DNA of 64,000 nt from Prescottella agglutinans (GCF_004011865.1 NZ_RKLP01000012.1:1-64000), one strand, 5' to 3'. Shown: positions 41,905 to 51,349, counted from the stretch's first letter. Numbers and translations are program-made. The notes: generated by a model not told the origin, from the letters alone.

Positions 41905-42389
41905 GAATCGACATCCCCGAGGGCAAGGACCCCGTCGGCTACGTGTGGGGCGAACTGGTGCCCGCCATCGGCATCCCCGCATCCAAGCTGTCGCTGGCCG
42001 TCTACTCCGAGTCCACGCTGGGGCTGCGCGAGTTCGAGGCCGCGCGGTTGCGGATCGCCCAGATCAACGGCTGCATCGTCTGCATGGACTGGCGCACCGA
42101 ACGCGACGGCGAGAAGGTCGAGGACACGTTCTTCGAGGCTGTCGAGAACTGGCGCACCACAGACGCTTTCGATGACCGGACCCGTCTGGCCGCCGAGTAC
42201 GCGGAGCGGTACGCGCTGGACCACCACAACCTCGACGACGAGTTCTGGGAGCGGATGGCCGCGCAGTACAGCCAGCGCGAGATCGTCGAGCTGAGCATGT
42301 GCATCGGGTCGTGGATCGCCTCCGGGCGCCTCAACCACGTCCTCGGTCTCGACTCGGTGTGTGCGCTGCCCGCGCTGCCGGAACGCTGA
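41901..42389 (+). CDS. Carboxymuconolactone decarboxylase/AhpD-like protein
   Basis: 162 residues. It has the CMD-family helical core with the CxxC motif in NGCIVCMDWRTE (about residues 51-54) and a following acidic/His region; this places it with AhpD-type alkylhydroperoxidase-like proteins. It could be a thiol-dependent peroxidase or a decarboxylase. Coupled to the dehydrogenase upstream, so both probably act on the same substrate, which is unidentified. Confidence 0.85.
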   Translation: MRIDIPEGKDPVGYVWGELVPAIGIPASKLSLAVYSESTLGLREFEAARLRIAQINGCIVCMDWRTERDGEKVEDTFFEAVENWRTTDAFDDRTRLAAEYAERYALDHHNLDDEFWERMAAQYSQREIVELSMCIGSWIASGRLNHVLGLDSVCALPALPER

Positions 42390-42409
42390 CGTCTGTCGGA
42401 CCCCCGCGC

Positions 42410-42415
42410 TAGCGT
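42410..42415 (+). promoter_or_regulatory. -10 element of a leaderless-type promoter
   Basis: TAGCGT ends 6 nt before ATG 42422; identical hexamer and near-identical spacing to the box before 40777. Confidence 0.5.
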
Positions 42416-42421
42416 CCGGGC

Positions 42422-42772
42422 ATGGCACTGACACTCGGCATGATCACGATCGACTCGACCGACCCGGGCCCGCTCGCGAAGTGGTGGGCGGAGCAGACCG
42501 GCGGCGTCGTCGAGCAGGAGAACGACGGCTGGTTCTACATGGTCGGGGTCCCCGGCTGGGGGCAGAAACTCGGCTTCCAGAAGGTTGACGACCCGACGCC
42601 CGGCAAGAACCGTCAGCACATGGATCTGGCGTCGCCGGACCTCGACGGCGAGGTCGCGCGGCTGGTCGCGGCGGGGGCGAGCGAGGTGCATCGGGAGGAC
42701 ATGGACGGCTTCCGCTGGGTGGTGCTCGCCGACCCGCAGGGCAACCAGTTCTGCGTCTCCGGAGCGCACTGA
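42422..42772 (+). CDS. VOC-superfamily protein
   Basis: 116 residues with the glyoxalase-like pattern: [20 protein letters not shown] in the first module and [21 protein letters not shown] with [19 protein letters not shown] in the second. This subgroup, common in actinobacteria, is uncharacterised. Probably monocistronic from a leaderless promoter. Confidence 0.88.
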   Translation: MALTLGMITIDSTDPGPLAKWWAEQTGGVVEQENDGWFYMVGVPGWGQKLGFQKVDDPTPGKNRQHMDLASPDLDGEVARLVAAGASEVHREDMDGFRWVVLADPQGNQFCVSGAH

Positions 42773-42795
42773 ACCCGGTGCTGCATGATGGTTCC

Positions 42796-44088
42796 ATGCC
42801 ATCGATTACGCAGGCCGACGCCCAGGGATTGTGTGCTTTCGTCGACGCGTCGCCGTCCCCGTTCCACGTGTGCGCGACGGTCGCGGCCGAGCTCGCCGAG
42901 AACGGGTTCACCGAACTGCGGGAGACGGACGCATGGCCGTCGGCGCCGGGCCGGTACTACCTGGTCCGGGGCGGATCGCTGATCGCGTGGAGCACCGAGG
43001 GCCCGGCGGGGGACGGTCCGTCCGCACCATTCCGGATCGTCGGCGGCCACACCGACAGCCCCAACCTGCGAGTCAAGCAGCGCCCCGACCTGGTCTCCGC
43101 CGGTTGGCAGCTGGTCGGTCTCGAGCCGTACGGCGGCGCGTGGCTCAATTCGTGGCTCGACCGCGACCTGGGCGTCTCCGGGCGGCTCAGCGTCCGATCC
43201 GGTGACGCGGTCGAGGAGGTGCTGGTGCGGGTCGACCGTCCGATCCTGCGGGTGCCGCAACTGGCGATCCACCTGTCCGAGGACCGCAAGGGCGTGCAGT
43301 TGGACCCGCAGCGGCACGTCAACGCCGTGTGGGGGAGCGGCGGCGAGCCGCGCTCGTTCATCGGGTTCCTCGCCGGCGAGGCCGGGGTGGACGCGGGCGC
43401 GGTGCTCGGTTGGGAACTGATGACGCACGACCTGGCGCCGTCCGCGGTGGTGGGTGTCGACTCGTCGCTGGTGAGCGCCCCGCGCCTCGACAACCAGGGC
43501 ACCTGCTACGCCGGCACCCAGGCGCTGCTCGCGGCCGTCGCTGAACCCGGTGACGGCACGCCGGTGCTCGCACTGTTCGACCACGAGGAGGTGGGCAGCA
43601 TGTCCGACCGCGGTGCCTTCTCGGACCTGCTCAATTCGGTGCTCGAACGCATCGTCCTGCTGCGCGGCGGCGGGCGCGAGGACTTCCTGCGCGCGATGTC
43701 GGGTTCGGTGTGTGCGTCCGGCGACATGGCGCACGCGACCCACCCGAACTACCCGGACCGACACGAGCCCGCACACCGCATCGAGATCAACGGCGGGCCG
43801 GTACTCAAGGTCAACCAGAACCTGCGCTACGCGACCGACGCCAGCGGGACCGCCGAGTTCGCCCTGGCCTGCGACCGCGCGGGGGTTCCGCTGCAGCGGT
43901 ACGTACACCGCGCCGACCTGCCCTGCGGAACGACGATCGGGCCGATCACCGCGTCGCGGACCGGGCTGTCGACCGTCGATGTCGGCGCGCCGCAGTTGGC
44001 CATGCATTCCGCTCGGGAACTGATGGGCGCACAGGACGTTCGCATGTACGCGGACGCGCTGGCGGCCTTCCTGACGCCGGTCCGGTAG
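42796..44088 (+). CDS. apeB: M18 family aspartyl aminopeptidase
   Basis: 430 residues from ATG 42796. Family features: [13 protein letters not shown] at the N-terminus, [15 protein letters not shown] with the first zinc His and Asp, [15 protein letters not shown] (the acidic bimetal ligands), and the late [15 protein letters not shown] and [15 protein letters not shown] with the final His. It is a dodecameric cytosolic metallo-aminopeptidase releasing N-terminal Asp/Glu or other residues. It sits between purQ and purL, a position I recall for the mycobacterial pepC homologue. Confidence 0.95.
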   Translation: MPSITQADAQGLCAFVDASPSPFHVCATVAAELAENGFTELRETDAWPSAPGRYYLVRGGSLIAWSTEGPAGDGPSAPFRIVGGHTDSPNLRVKQRPDLVSAGWQLVGLEPYGGAWLNSWLDRDLGVSGRLSVRSGDAVEEVLVRVDRPILRVPQLAIHLSEDRKGVQLDPQRHVNAVWGSGGEPRSFIGFLAGEAGVDAGAVLGWELMTHDLAPSAVVGVDSSLVSAPRLDNQGTCYAGTQALLAAVAEPGDGTPVLALFDHEEVGSMSDRGAFSDLLNSVLERIVLLRGGGREDFLRAMSGSVCASGDMAHATHPNYPDRHEPAHRIEINGGPVLKVNQNLRYATDASGTAEFALACDRAGVPLQRYVHRADLPCGTTIGPITASRTGLSTVDVGAPQLAMHSARELMGAQDVRMYADALAAFLTPVR

Positions 44089-44254
44089 CGCGGGTTTTCC
44101 CGTTCTCCTGCGGAATTGGACGGCAGTCCAGTAGAAAGGTTCGCGGCTGTACTCGCGTCGACTCGCACGGGTCGACCAGGGCTGCGCTTGCGCTGACTGC
44201 GGGGATGTTCGGCACACGGCCGCGGCTCTTCACGGATCGAATGGAGAACTCTGC

Positions 44255-44974
44255 ATGTCTCGTACTTCCCTGCGCCGCACCGCGGCGGTTGTCGCCTCCG
44301 CGGCACTCGTCGCCGGCGGTGTCACCGTCGGGGTCGGCCTCAGCGCCGGAACCGCCTCCGCCGCGCCCGTCTGCCAGCAGTCGTCGAACACGACCAAGCA
44401 GGACCTGTCGACTGTGGGTGTCACCCACACATACAGCAAGACCGTCGACGTCACGGAGGCGGCCGCCGGCAACGAGGTGACCTACACGACGGTCGTGGGC
44501 ACCACCGGCATCGGCAACCCCTACGTCCAGTCGATCACCGACTACCCGCCGGCCGGATTCGGCGATCCGGTGAAGGCAAAGGTGACCGCCTACCATGCGG
44601 TCGGGGGACAGATCGCGGAGACGGTGACGCCGATCAAGAGCGGTGCCGGGTGGAAGGTCTCGAGCACCGGGTGGTTCGTCAACGCCGGTAACCCCGTCAC
44701 CCTCGAGATCACCTACACGGTCCCGGACGGCGTGAAGGGCGGCAACCCGGTCACCAGCGGCGGCATCTCCACCATCGGCACTGTCGGCGTGGGCGCCGAC
44801 TTCCCGAGCCTGACGTCCTGCTTCACCGCCCGCGGCAAGAACGCCGGTGAGGCCGTGATCGGCAGCCTCGACGTTGCCGGCCTCGGCTCGGCCGACGGTC
44901 AGCTGTCCGCGACCGGATCGATCAGCGACGTCCTCGGTGACTCGATCACCCGGGTTCTGGAGAACGGCAGCTAG
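44255..44974 (+). CDS. Secreted protein of unknown function
   Basis: 239 residues with a clear Sec signal peptide (SRTSLRR, hydrophobic run, cleavage near TASAAPV, about residue 36). The mature part is Thr/Gly/Val-rich, with two cysteines (PVCQQSS near the start and SLTSCFTARG near 190) that could pair, and probable beta-sandwich strands such as VTYTTVVGTT and VTLEITYTVPDG. No catalytic motif recognised. It resembles secreted beta-sandwich proteins of actinobacteria. Single gene followed by a strong terminator. Confidence 0.8.
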   Translation: MSRTSLRRTAAVVASAALVAGGVTVGVGLSAGTASAAPVCQQSSNTTKQDLSTVGVTHTYSKTVDVTEAAAGNEVTYTTVVGTTGIGNPYVQSITDYPPAGFGDPVKAKVTAYHAVGGQIAETVTPIKSGAGWKVSSTGWFVNAGNPVTLEITYTVPDGVKGGNPVTSGGISTIGTVGVGADFPSLTSCFTARGKNAGEAVIGSLDVAGLGSADGQLSATGSISDVLGDSITRVLENGS

Positions 44975-45025
44975 CACGTCCGTCGAGCGCGCCCTCGGGC
45001 CGCGCGTCGGTTCGTGACGACAAGG

Positions 45026-45077
45026 ACCTCCGGTTCGATGGTCGTGTCTGGGACACGATCATCGAACCGGAGGTTTT
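45026..45077 (+). terminator. Strong intrinsic-type terminator
   Basis: A 23-bp stem (ACCTCCGGTTCGATG plus GTCGTGTC, one G:A position differing on the other arm) with the 3-nt loop TGG is followed by TTT. It lies between the secreted-protein gene and the convergent ligase gene, so it can serve both. Confidence 0.85.
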
Positions 45078-45125
45078 CTCGTTCCTGCGCGGTGTCTCGA
45101 TCTCCCGGCGAGCGGGCCCTACGGA

Positions 45126-46766
45126 TCACAGTTGGCTGCGAAGCAGCTTTCCCGTGACGGTTCTCGGCAGCGCGGACACGAACTGAACCTCACGCGGGTA
45201 CTTGAAGGCGGCCATCGAACGGCGGCCGTAGTCGATGAGGTCGAGCTCGCTGATGTCCGCACCGTCCCGGATCACGACGAGGGCCTTCACCGACTCTCCC
45301 CTGTAGTCGTCCGGAATGCCCACCACCGCGGCTTCCTTCACGTCGGGGTGGGTCAGCAGCACCTCTTCGACCTCGCGCGGCCAGATCTTGTACCCCGACG
45401 CGTTGATGACGTCGTTCTTCCGGTCCAGCACGTAGAACCAGCCGTCCCGGTCCATGAACCCGACGTCGCCGGTCGGGAAAGTGGTTGTGCCGAGGTCTGT
45501 TTCGCTGTCGATCGTGCTCGGCCAGTAGCCGGGCACGACCTGCGGCCCGGTGGTCACGAGTTCACCGACGTCGCCCACGGGGACGTCACGACCCGACTCG
45601 TCGACGACGCGTACGTCCGTGTTGTACACCGGTATTCCCACCGACAGCACCCCAGTCTCGGGGTCCACGGGTGCGCGGCGGCCGAGCGGTACGGCGTGCG
45701 ACGGCGAACTCGTCTCGGTCTGGCCGTACATGTTGTGGACGTACTTGCCGAACGCGGATTCGAGTCGGGTCAGCACGGTGGGGGAGACCGGCGCCCCGCC
45801 GGAGTAGAGCACGGACAGCGAGGCGAGATCGGCGGCGTCCGCCCCGGCGTCGGCCAGCGCAATGTAGGCGGTGACGGCGGCCATCGCGAACGTCGGCCGG
45901 TGCTCGCGAACCGAATCGAGCATCACCTCCGGGTGGAACCGGTGCGAGAGCACCAGCGGCGCGCCCAGCAGGAAGCCCACCATCACGTGCCCGACCAGTC
46001 CGGAGATGTGGAACAGCGGCGAGAGTCCCAGCACGCTGTCGCGGGGACCCAGTTGCGCCCAGTCCCGGTACACCTGCGCGCTGAACGCGAGGTTGCGATG
46101 AGACAGCATGGCGCCCTTCGGAACACCGGTGGTTCCGGAGGTGTACATGATCATCGCCAGGTCGCCCGGAGCGGGGCTACCGGTGGCGGCCGGCCGGCGC
46201 CTGCGGTCATGCGCGGCAACCAGTTCGTACAGGTCCGTGGCACCCGTCGGGACCCGGTTACCGGAGGCGAACAGGCGCGGATCGTTGCGGCTCTGGCCGT
46301 CGAGCGCCGACACGGTGACGATGCTGCCGATGGGGATCTCGCGCAGAGCCGCCGGCGCGACCGCCTCGAACACGTCCTCGAGGATGAGCAGTGCCCGAGG
46401 GCGGCAGTCGGCGACGAAATGCGCGAACTCGCGTTCCTTGCACATGGGGCTGAGCGCGACGGCCGTGCCGCCCGCCCGCCACGCCGCCACGACACCCATC
46501 AGGAAGGCAGGGTTGTTCTGCGTGCACAGCGCCAGTCGGTCGCCGGGGCCGAAGCCCACTCCTTGGAGGTGGCAGGCCAGGGCGTCGGCCGCGGCGCTCA
46601 ACTCGCGATAGGTGACGCTGCCGTCGAAGTAGCGGATGGCGACCTGCTCGGGTGCCCGCTGTACGGCGGCATCGAACATCGCCAGCGCATCGTCGAAGTC
46701 GGGAGTGATCGAATCGGGCTGCCCGACGGGGAAACTGGCCAGCCACGGCCTCTTCGGGGACGTCAC
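45126..46766 (-). CDS. Acyl-CoA synthetase / AMP-dependent ligase (ligase 1)
   Basis: 546 residues from GTG 46766 (AGAGGTGAGAAG upstream). ANL-superfamily motifs: P-loop MYTSGTTGVPKGAML, MYGQTETSS, GDVGFMDRDGWFYVLDRKND (ATP and hinge) and C-terminal PRTVTGKLLRSQL with the catalytic lysine. It activates a carboxylic acid to its CoA thioester through an acyl-adenylate. Divergent from the XRE-TetR gene and closely similar to ligase 2, including the opening PDFDDALAMFDAAVQRAPEQ. Substrate unknown. Confidence 0.92.
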   Translation of the reverse strand: MTSPKRPWLASFPVGQPDSITPDFDDALAMFDAAVQRAPEQVAIRYFDGSVTYRELSAAADALACHLQGVGFGPGDRLALCTQNNPAFLMGVVAAWRAGGTAVALSPMCKEREFAHFVADCRPRALLILEDVFEAVAPAALREIPIGSIVTVSALDGQSRNDPRLFASGNRVPTGATDLYELVAAHDRRRRPAATGSPAPGDLAMIMYTSGTTGVPKGAMLSHRNLAFSAQVYRDWAQLGPRDSVLGLSPLFHISGLVGHVMVGFLLGAPLVLSHRFHPEVMLDSVREHRPTFAMAAVTAYIALADAGADAADLASLSVLYSGGAPVSPTVLTRLESAFGKYVHNMYGQTETSSPSHAVPLGRRAPVDPETGVLSVGIPVYNTDVRVVDESGRDVPVGDVGELVTTGPQVVPGYWPSTIDSETDLGTTTFPTGDVGFMDRDGWFYVLDRKNDVINASGYKIWPREVEEVLLTHPDVKEAAVVGIPDDYRGESVKALVVIRDGADISELDLIDYGRRSMAAFKYPREVQFVSALPRTVTGKLLRSQL

Positions 46767-46873
46767 CTTCTCACCTCTCTCGATCCCGCGCCGCGTGCCG
46801 CCCCGGAGGGCGCTCGGCGAAACGGAGTAAACCCTACGACACGAGGCGTGATCGAACTCGGCGGTCGGGTCGC

Positions 46874-46896
46874 TACGATGTTCAGTATGGCTGAAC
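46874..46896 (+). promoter_or_regulatory. Leaderless promoter with overlapping autoregulatory operator of the XRE-TetR gene
   Basis: TACGAT (46874-46879) ends 7 nt before ATG 46887. The perfect inverted repeat GTTCAGTATGGCTGAAC (46880-46896) spans the expected transcription and translation start. The same GTTCA-N7-TGAAC form recurs at 51350. Autorepression is inferred. Confidence 0.65.
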
Positions 46897-47750
46897 AAGC
46901 TGCCGTCACGGTGGGCCCGAACGTGAGGCGCGAGCGAAACCTCGCGGGCCTGACCCTGCGCGATCTGGCGGCGGGTATCGGTGTGAGCGTGGGAACGATG
47001 AGCGCGATCGAGAACGACAAGGTCTCGCCCACGCTGGCGCGCCTGCAGGAGATCGCCGACGAACTCCGGATTCCGATCAAACGGTTGCTCAGCGCGCCGG
47101 TCGGTGACTTGTCGCCGACCGCCGGGGGCCCGGTTGTCATAGCCGAGGGCACGTGGCGCGAGTTCGCACCGTTGTCGGTGGATCCGGTGTTGCGTTCGGC
47201 GATAGACGTATTCACCGAGACCGGCTACCACGCCGCGACGATGCGGATGATCGCCGACGGCGCCGGTATCAGCGTGGCGGGCGTCTACCACCACTACCGC
47301 AGCAAGCAGAGCCTGCTGGTCGCCATCATCGACCTGATCGTCGAGGAATTGCGGGCCCGGTTGATCCGGGCCCGCGACGACGGCGGATCGGATCCGGTCG
47401 CCCGCTACTCGAACATGGTGGAGGCGTTGTCGCTCTACTACGTGGTGCGCAGCGACATGGCGGTGGCCGGCACCAACGAGACCCGCAGCCTGGAGGAACC
47501 GGCGGCGGGTCGCATCCGCGCGGAGCGCCGCGCGTTGCAGGGACTGATGGACACCGAACTGGACCGGGCGGCCGCCGCGGGAGCGATAACCCATCCCCGG
47601 CCGTACACCACCGCCCGGGCCATCACGACGATGTGCACGGCGCTGCCCCAGTGGTTCGACCCGAACGGACCGCTGTCCCCGGAGCAGATCGCGCAGGAGT
47701 ACGCCAGCCATGCCCGCGCGATGCTCGGCATGCGACCGGCGTACTCCTAG
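46887..47750 (+). CDS. Transcriptional regulator with N-terminal XRE and central TetR DNA-binding domains
   Basis: 287 residues from ATG 46887; an ATG three codons earlier lies in the -10/operator and is less likely. Residues about 10-70 are a Cro/XRE helix-turn-helix (LTLRDLAAGIGVSVGTMSAIENDKVSPTLARLQ). Residues about 98-145 form a second, TetR-type domain (AIDVFTETGYHAATMRMIADGAGISVAGVYHHYRSKQSL). The rest is a TetR ligand domain. Two DNA-binding domains in one chain is uncommon. Flanked on both sides by CoA-ligase genes, with matching palindromes; probably controls both operons in response to an acyl-CoA. Confidence 0.88.
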   Translation: MAEQAAVTVGPNVRRERNLAGLTLRDLAAGIGVSVGTMSAIENDKVSPTLARLQEIADELRIPIKRLLSAPVGDLSPTAGGPVVIAEGTWREFAPLSVDPVLRSAIDVFTETGYHAATMRMIADGAGISVAGVYHHYRSKQSLLVAIIDLIVEELRARLIRARDDGGSDPVARYSNMVEALSLYYVVRSDMAVAGTNETRSLEEPAAGRIRAERRALQGLMDTELDRAAAAGAITHPRPYTTARAITTMCTALPQWFDPNGPLSPEQIAQEYASHARAMLGMRPAYS

Positions 47751-47756
47751 CCCCGA

Positions 47757-48584
47757 TCAGTCGACAGCGGCGTCGGTGGCGCGCCGGTGTCGCTGCATGC
47801 CGGAGATCCAGCGATCGATGTCCGCGGACTTCCGGGCACGGAAGTCGGCCACCTCGGCGTGGGGGAGGACCAGGAACTGATCGCGGGCGACCCCGTCGAT
47901 CGCCTGGCGGGCAACCTCTTCCGCAGTCATCACGTCCCCCGCGCGGGTGATCGTGGCGGCGGCCGAGCGCATCTGCCGGTCCGACGACTCGGCGGCGTCC
48001 CCGATCATCGCGGTCGCGATGCCCATCGGACACACGCAGGTCACCGACACGCCCAGGTCCCCGTAGGTCACGGCGAGCCACTCGGCGAAGCCCACGGTGG
48101 CGTGCTTGGTCACCGAGTACGTCGGCGACCCCAACTGTGTGAGCAGGCCCGCCGCCGACGCGATGGCCACGAAGCGCCCGCCGCCCCGCTCCAGCCACGA
48201 CGGGACGAGCAGGCGCGCGGCGCGCACGTGGGCCTGCACGTTGACCTCCCACGACGTGGCCCACTGCTCCTCCGAGGCGTCCAGTCCGAAGCCCTGGAAC
48301 ACACCGGCATTCGCGACGTACAGGTCCACCGGCCCGAATGCCGACTCCGCGAGCGCCACCGATCGCTCGATGTCGCGTGCGTCGGACGCGTCGCCGGCGA
48401 CCCACCTGACCCGATCACCGTGTTCCCCGCGCAGCGTCTCGCCGGCCGCGCGCACGCCGTCCTCGTCCCGGTCGGCCAGCACCACGCGGCATCCGCGGCC
48501 CAGCAACTCGCGGCCGAGTGCGAACCCGAGTCCGTGGGCGGCGCCGGTGACGACGGCCACCGATCCTGACAGTTCGGCTCCCAT
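47757..48584 (-). CDS. Short-chain dehydrogenase/reductase in the ligase 2 operon
   Basis: 275 residues from ATG 48584, sharing one base with the ligase 2 stop. Glycine motif TGAAHGLGFALG, NAG in YVANAGVFQGFG, Ser in AIASAAGLL and the YxxxK in TYSVTKHATVGFAEWLA. It is a classical NAD(P)-dependent SDR for a hydroxy/keto intermediate. Last gene of the cyclase-ligase-SDR operon; convergent with the XRE-TetR gene, 6 bp apart. Substrate unknown. Confidence 0.92.
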   Translation of the reverse strand: MGAELSGSVAVVTGAAHGLGFALGRELLGRGCRVVLADRDEDGVRAAGETLRGEHGDRVRWVAGDASDARDIERSVALAESAFGPVDLYVANAGVFQGFGLDASEEQWATSWEVNVQAHVRAARLLVPSWLERGGGRFVAIASAAGLLTQLGSPTYSVTKHATVGFAEWLAVTYGDLGVSVTCVCPMGIATAMIGDAAESSDRQMRSAAATITRAGDVMTAEEVARQAIDGVARDQFLVLPHAEVADFRARKSADIDRWISGMQRHRRATDAAVD

Positions 48585-50260
48585 CACTGCGCTCCCGCCG
48601 CCGGAATCCCGTTGTCGCGCATCGCCCGACGCAGGATCTTCCCGGTCGCGGTCTTCGGCAGGTCGGAGACCACCACGATCGAGCGGGGGTACTTGTACGC
48701 GGCCATGCGCTCGCGACAGAACTCGATCAATTCCTCCTCGGTCGCCGACGTGCCGGGGGCCAACGACACGAACGCCTTGACGGTCTCGCCCCGGTACTCG
48801 TCGGGGACGCCCACGACCGCGGCCTCCCGCACGGCGGGGTGCCCGTACAGCACGTCCTCGACCTCGCGCGGCCACACCTTGTAGCCGGACGCGTTGATCA
48901 TGTCCTTCTTGCGGTCGACCAGATAGAACCAGCCGTCCGCGTCCATGAAACCGACGTCCCCGGTGCGCAACTCGCCGCCCGGCATGGACTCCGCGGTCGC
49001 TTCCGGGTTTTTCCAGTAGCCGGGTGCGACCTGCGGCCCGGTCGAGGCGAACTCCCCGACCTCGCCGACGGCGACCTCGTTGCCCTGCTCGTCGAGCACC
49101 CGGACGACGGTGTTGAACACCGGCACCCCGACCGAAAGCGCCCCGGAGTCGGCGTCGACCGGGGCGCGCATCCCCGCGGGCACCGCGTGCGTGGGGGAAC
49201 TGGTCTCGGTCAGCCCGTAGATGTTGTGGATGTACGTCCCGAACATCGATTCCAGGCGGTCCGCGACCGCCGGCGCCACCGGTGCGCCGCCCGAATAGAC
49301 CGCGCGCAGCGACGAGAAGTCGTCGGGGCAGGCGCCGTCCGCGCCGGCCAGCGCGATGAACGCGGTGATCGCGCCGATGGTGAACACCGGACGGTGCTCA
49401 CGGATCGAGTCGCGCATGACCTCCGGTTGGAAGCGGTGCGACAGCACGACCGGCGACGCCGTCAGGAACGCCACCATGATGTGCCCGACGAGTCCGGAGA
49501 TGTGGAACAGCGGGGCGATCCCGAGCACCGGTTCGCCGTCCCGCAGATGCGCCCAGTCCCGGTACGTCTGGGCATTGAACGCGAAGTTCGCGTGAGTGTT
49601 GATCGCGCCCTTCGGCTTACCGGTCGTTCCCGACGTGTAGGTGAGGATCGCGAGGTCGTCACCCGCCAGGACCACCGGGTCGGGCTTGCGCCCGTCGTGG
49701 TCGCCGATGATGGTGTACAGGTCGTCGGTGGCCAGGCCCCGTCGGGTCAGTCCACCGAACACGCGATCGTCGTCGCGTCGCTGCCCGTCGAGCGCGGATG
49801 TCGTCACGACCAGTTCGACCGACGTCTGCTCCTGTCCCAGCACGGGTTCCGCCACCGACTCGTACAGGTCGTCGAGGACGAGCAGCGCTCGCGCGCCCGA
49901 GTCCTGCAGCAGATACGTGACCTCGCGTTGCTTGTTCATCGGATTGACGGCGACGCCGGCACCGCCGCACTTCCATGCCGCCAGCAGGCCGATGACGAAC
50001 GCCGGGTTGTTCTGGACGAACAGCGCCAGACGGTCGCCGCGGCCGAAGCCGCCGCGCTGCAGATGGTTCGCCAGCGCGTCCGAGGCGGCGTCGAGGTCGC
50101 CGTAGGTCATCGTCCCGTCGAAGTACCTGATGGCGGGCATGTCCGCGGCGCGCCGCACCGCCGACGCGAACACGTCGAGACAGTTCCGGAACTCGGGGGT
50201 GATGTCGGGGCCGAGTCCCTCCGGGTAGAGACGCAGCCACGGGCGGTCCCGGTAGGTCAT
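48584..50260 (-). CDS. Acyl-CoA synthetase / AMP-dependent ligase (ligase 2)
   Basis: 558 residues; ATG 50260 overlaps the cyclase stop (ATGA). Motifs: LTYTSGTTGKPKGAI, IYGLTETSSPTHAVP, GDVGFMDADGWFYLVDRKKD and the catalytic lysine in PKTATGKILRRAM. It is closely related to ligase 1 (shared ITPEF/ITPDF opening, FHISGLVGH, APVDADSGALSVGVPV). It probably activates a carboxylate produced or opened by the preceding cyclase-family enzyme. Confidence 0.93.
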   Translation of the reverse strand: MTYRDRPWLRLYPEGLGPDITPEFRNCLDVFASAVRRAADMPAIRYFDGTMTYGDLDAASDALANHLQRGGFGRGDRLALFVQNNPAFVIGLLAAWKCGGAGVAVNPMNKQREVTYLLQDSGARALLVLDDLYESVAEPVLGQEQTSVELVVTTSALDGQRRDDDRVFGGLTRRGLATDDLYTIIGDHDGRKPDPVVLAGDDLAILTYTSGTTGKPKGAINTHANFAFNAQTYRDWAHLRDGEPVLGIAPLFHISGLVGHIMVAFLTASPVVLSHRFQPEVMRDSIREHRPVFTIGAITAFIALAGADGACPDDFSSLRAVYSGGAPVAPAVADRLESMFGTYIHNIYGLTETSSPTHAVPAGMRAPVDADSGALSVGVPVFNTVVRVLDEQGNEVAVGEVGEFASTGPQVAPGYWKNPEATAESMPGGELRTGDVGFMDADGWFYLVDRKKDMINASGYKVWPREVEDVLYGHPAVREAAVVGVPDEYRGETVKAFVSLAPGTSATEEELIEFCRERMAAYKYPRSIVVVSDLPKTATGKILRRAMRDNGIPAAGAQ

Positions 50261-51222
50261 TTGATCACCACCGGGTTCACCGGGGCGCCGGTGGCCTGAT
50301 GGATCTTCAGCGGGGCCGCGACGTAGAAGAACTCGTAGGTTCCGTCCTCGGCGCAGTCTGCGGCGAGGGCCTCGAGATCGCAGATCTCGGTGAAGGCGAC
50401 GCCGAGGTTGCGCATCAGGGCGTTGTGCAGGACCAGCGCCATCCCGTTGTCGGGATCGGTGGTCACCTCGTTCGCGATGGTGTCGGTGACCAGGTTGGGA
50501 ATCTCCTTGTCCTGGAACCACTGAACCAGTTCGGGGGAGTAGGCCAGGCCGGGCTCGCAGAAGTCCGCGTAGAAGGCCTCCCGGTCGCGGAAGAACATCT
50601 CGAGATGGTTGGTGCGGATGATGATGATGTCGCGGTTGCGGATCTCGATTCCCTGGCGTTCCGCGCAGGCCTCGAGGTCCTCGTGGTCGAACGTCTCGCG
50701 CTGGCCGAGGTACTCCTTGTCGAAGTGTCGCGCCATGTCGAGCAGGATCGCCCGACCGACGACGCCGCGCTGGGCGATCGGTTCCACGCTGGCCTTGGAC
50801 ATGCCGCCGACCGTGCTGCGGGCGTCGTAGCCGTTCCAGATCTTGCCGTCGTACCAGACATGGCCGAGGGCGTCGTACTGCGTCGAACCCTGCAGGAAGG
50901 CCTCGATCTTGTCGTCGGCGTAGTGGAGTCCGCCCGGGAAGCAGGGGCCCGAACCACCTTCGTCCCAATCCGATTCGTCGTAGATCATCTCGCGCTCGGC
51001 CGGCTCGCGGCCGGGCCACACCGGATCGCCCTTCGGGTCGCCGATCAGTCGCTGCAGGGTGAAGACCGACCCTCGCCGGATCAAGGCCGCACCGGCGAGG
51101 ACCTGCTCCGCGGTCAGGTAGTTGAGGCTGCCGACTTCGTCGTCGGCCCCCCACTTGCCCCAGTTGCTGGGCGATGCCGCCAGCAGATCCGTGAGATCTG
51201 ACAGTTCGATGTCGGTGGACAT
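50257..51222 (-). CDS. Cyclase/kynurenine-formamidase family metal-dependent hydrolase
   Basis: 321 residues from ATG 51222, preceded by GGAGGAAGGGAAGCGC; the upstream extension to 51309 is rejected. PF04199-like features: NWGKWGADDEVGSLNYLTAEQV, QGSTQYDALGHVWYDG (the His/Asp metal region of this subgroup), RGVVGRAILLDMARHF and IRNRDIIIIRTNH. Members hydrolyse cyclic or amide carboxylates. First gene of the operon. The product could be the acid that ligase 2 converts to a CoA ester. Confidence 0.88.
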   Translation of the reverse strand: MSTDIELSDLTDLLAASPSNWGKWGADDEVGSLNYLTAEQVLAGAALIRRGSVFTLQRLIGDPKGDPVWPGREPAEREMIYDESDWDEGGSGPCFPGGLHYADDKIEAFLQGSTQYDALGHVWYDGKIWNGYDARSTVGGMSKASVEPIAQRGVVGRAILLDMARHFDKEYLGQRETFDHEDLEACAERQGIEIRNRDIIIIRTNHLEMFFRDREAFYADFCEPGLAYSPELVQWFQDKEIPNLVTDTIANEVTTDPDNGMALVLHNALMRNLGVAFTEICDLEALAADCAEDGTYEFFYVAAPLKIHQATGAPVNPVVIK

Positions 51223-51245
51223 GCGCTTCCCTTCCTCCCAATGAA

Positions 51246-51275
51246 CTGAACCGAGCGAGCGTTCAGGTGGTTCAG
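51246..51275. promoter_or_regulatory. GTTCAG/CTGAAC operator cluster before the cyclase operon
   Basis: CTGAAC (51246-51251) and GTTCAG (51261-51266) form perfect arms 9 nt apart; another GTTCAG follows at 51270-51275 and TGAAC precedes at 51242. The half-site equals that in the XRE-TetR autoregulatory palindrome, so the same protein may bind both. Confidence 0.6.
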
Positions 51276-51349
51276 TGAGAGGGTGGCAGGCGGAAGGTGG
51301 CGTAGTCAACCCCCAAATGGGTGTACGGACCGACCGGGTCGGGTGGCGT

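Noticed and set aside
45132..46877. Long upstream extension of the XRE-TetR frame
   Set aside because: It runs antisense through ligase 1; the XRE domain starts only after 46887, which has a -10 box 7 nt upstream.
48584..50260. Ligase 2 as part of a peptide synthetase
   Set aside because: It has no carrier or condensation domain; a stand-alone acyl-CoA ligase in an operon with a cyclase and SDR fits better.
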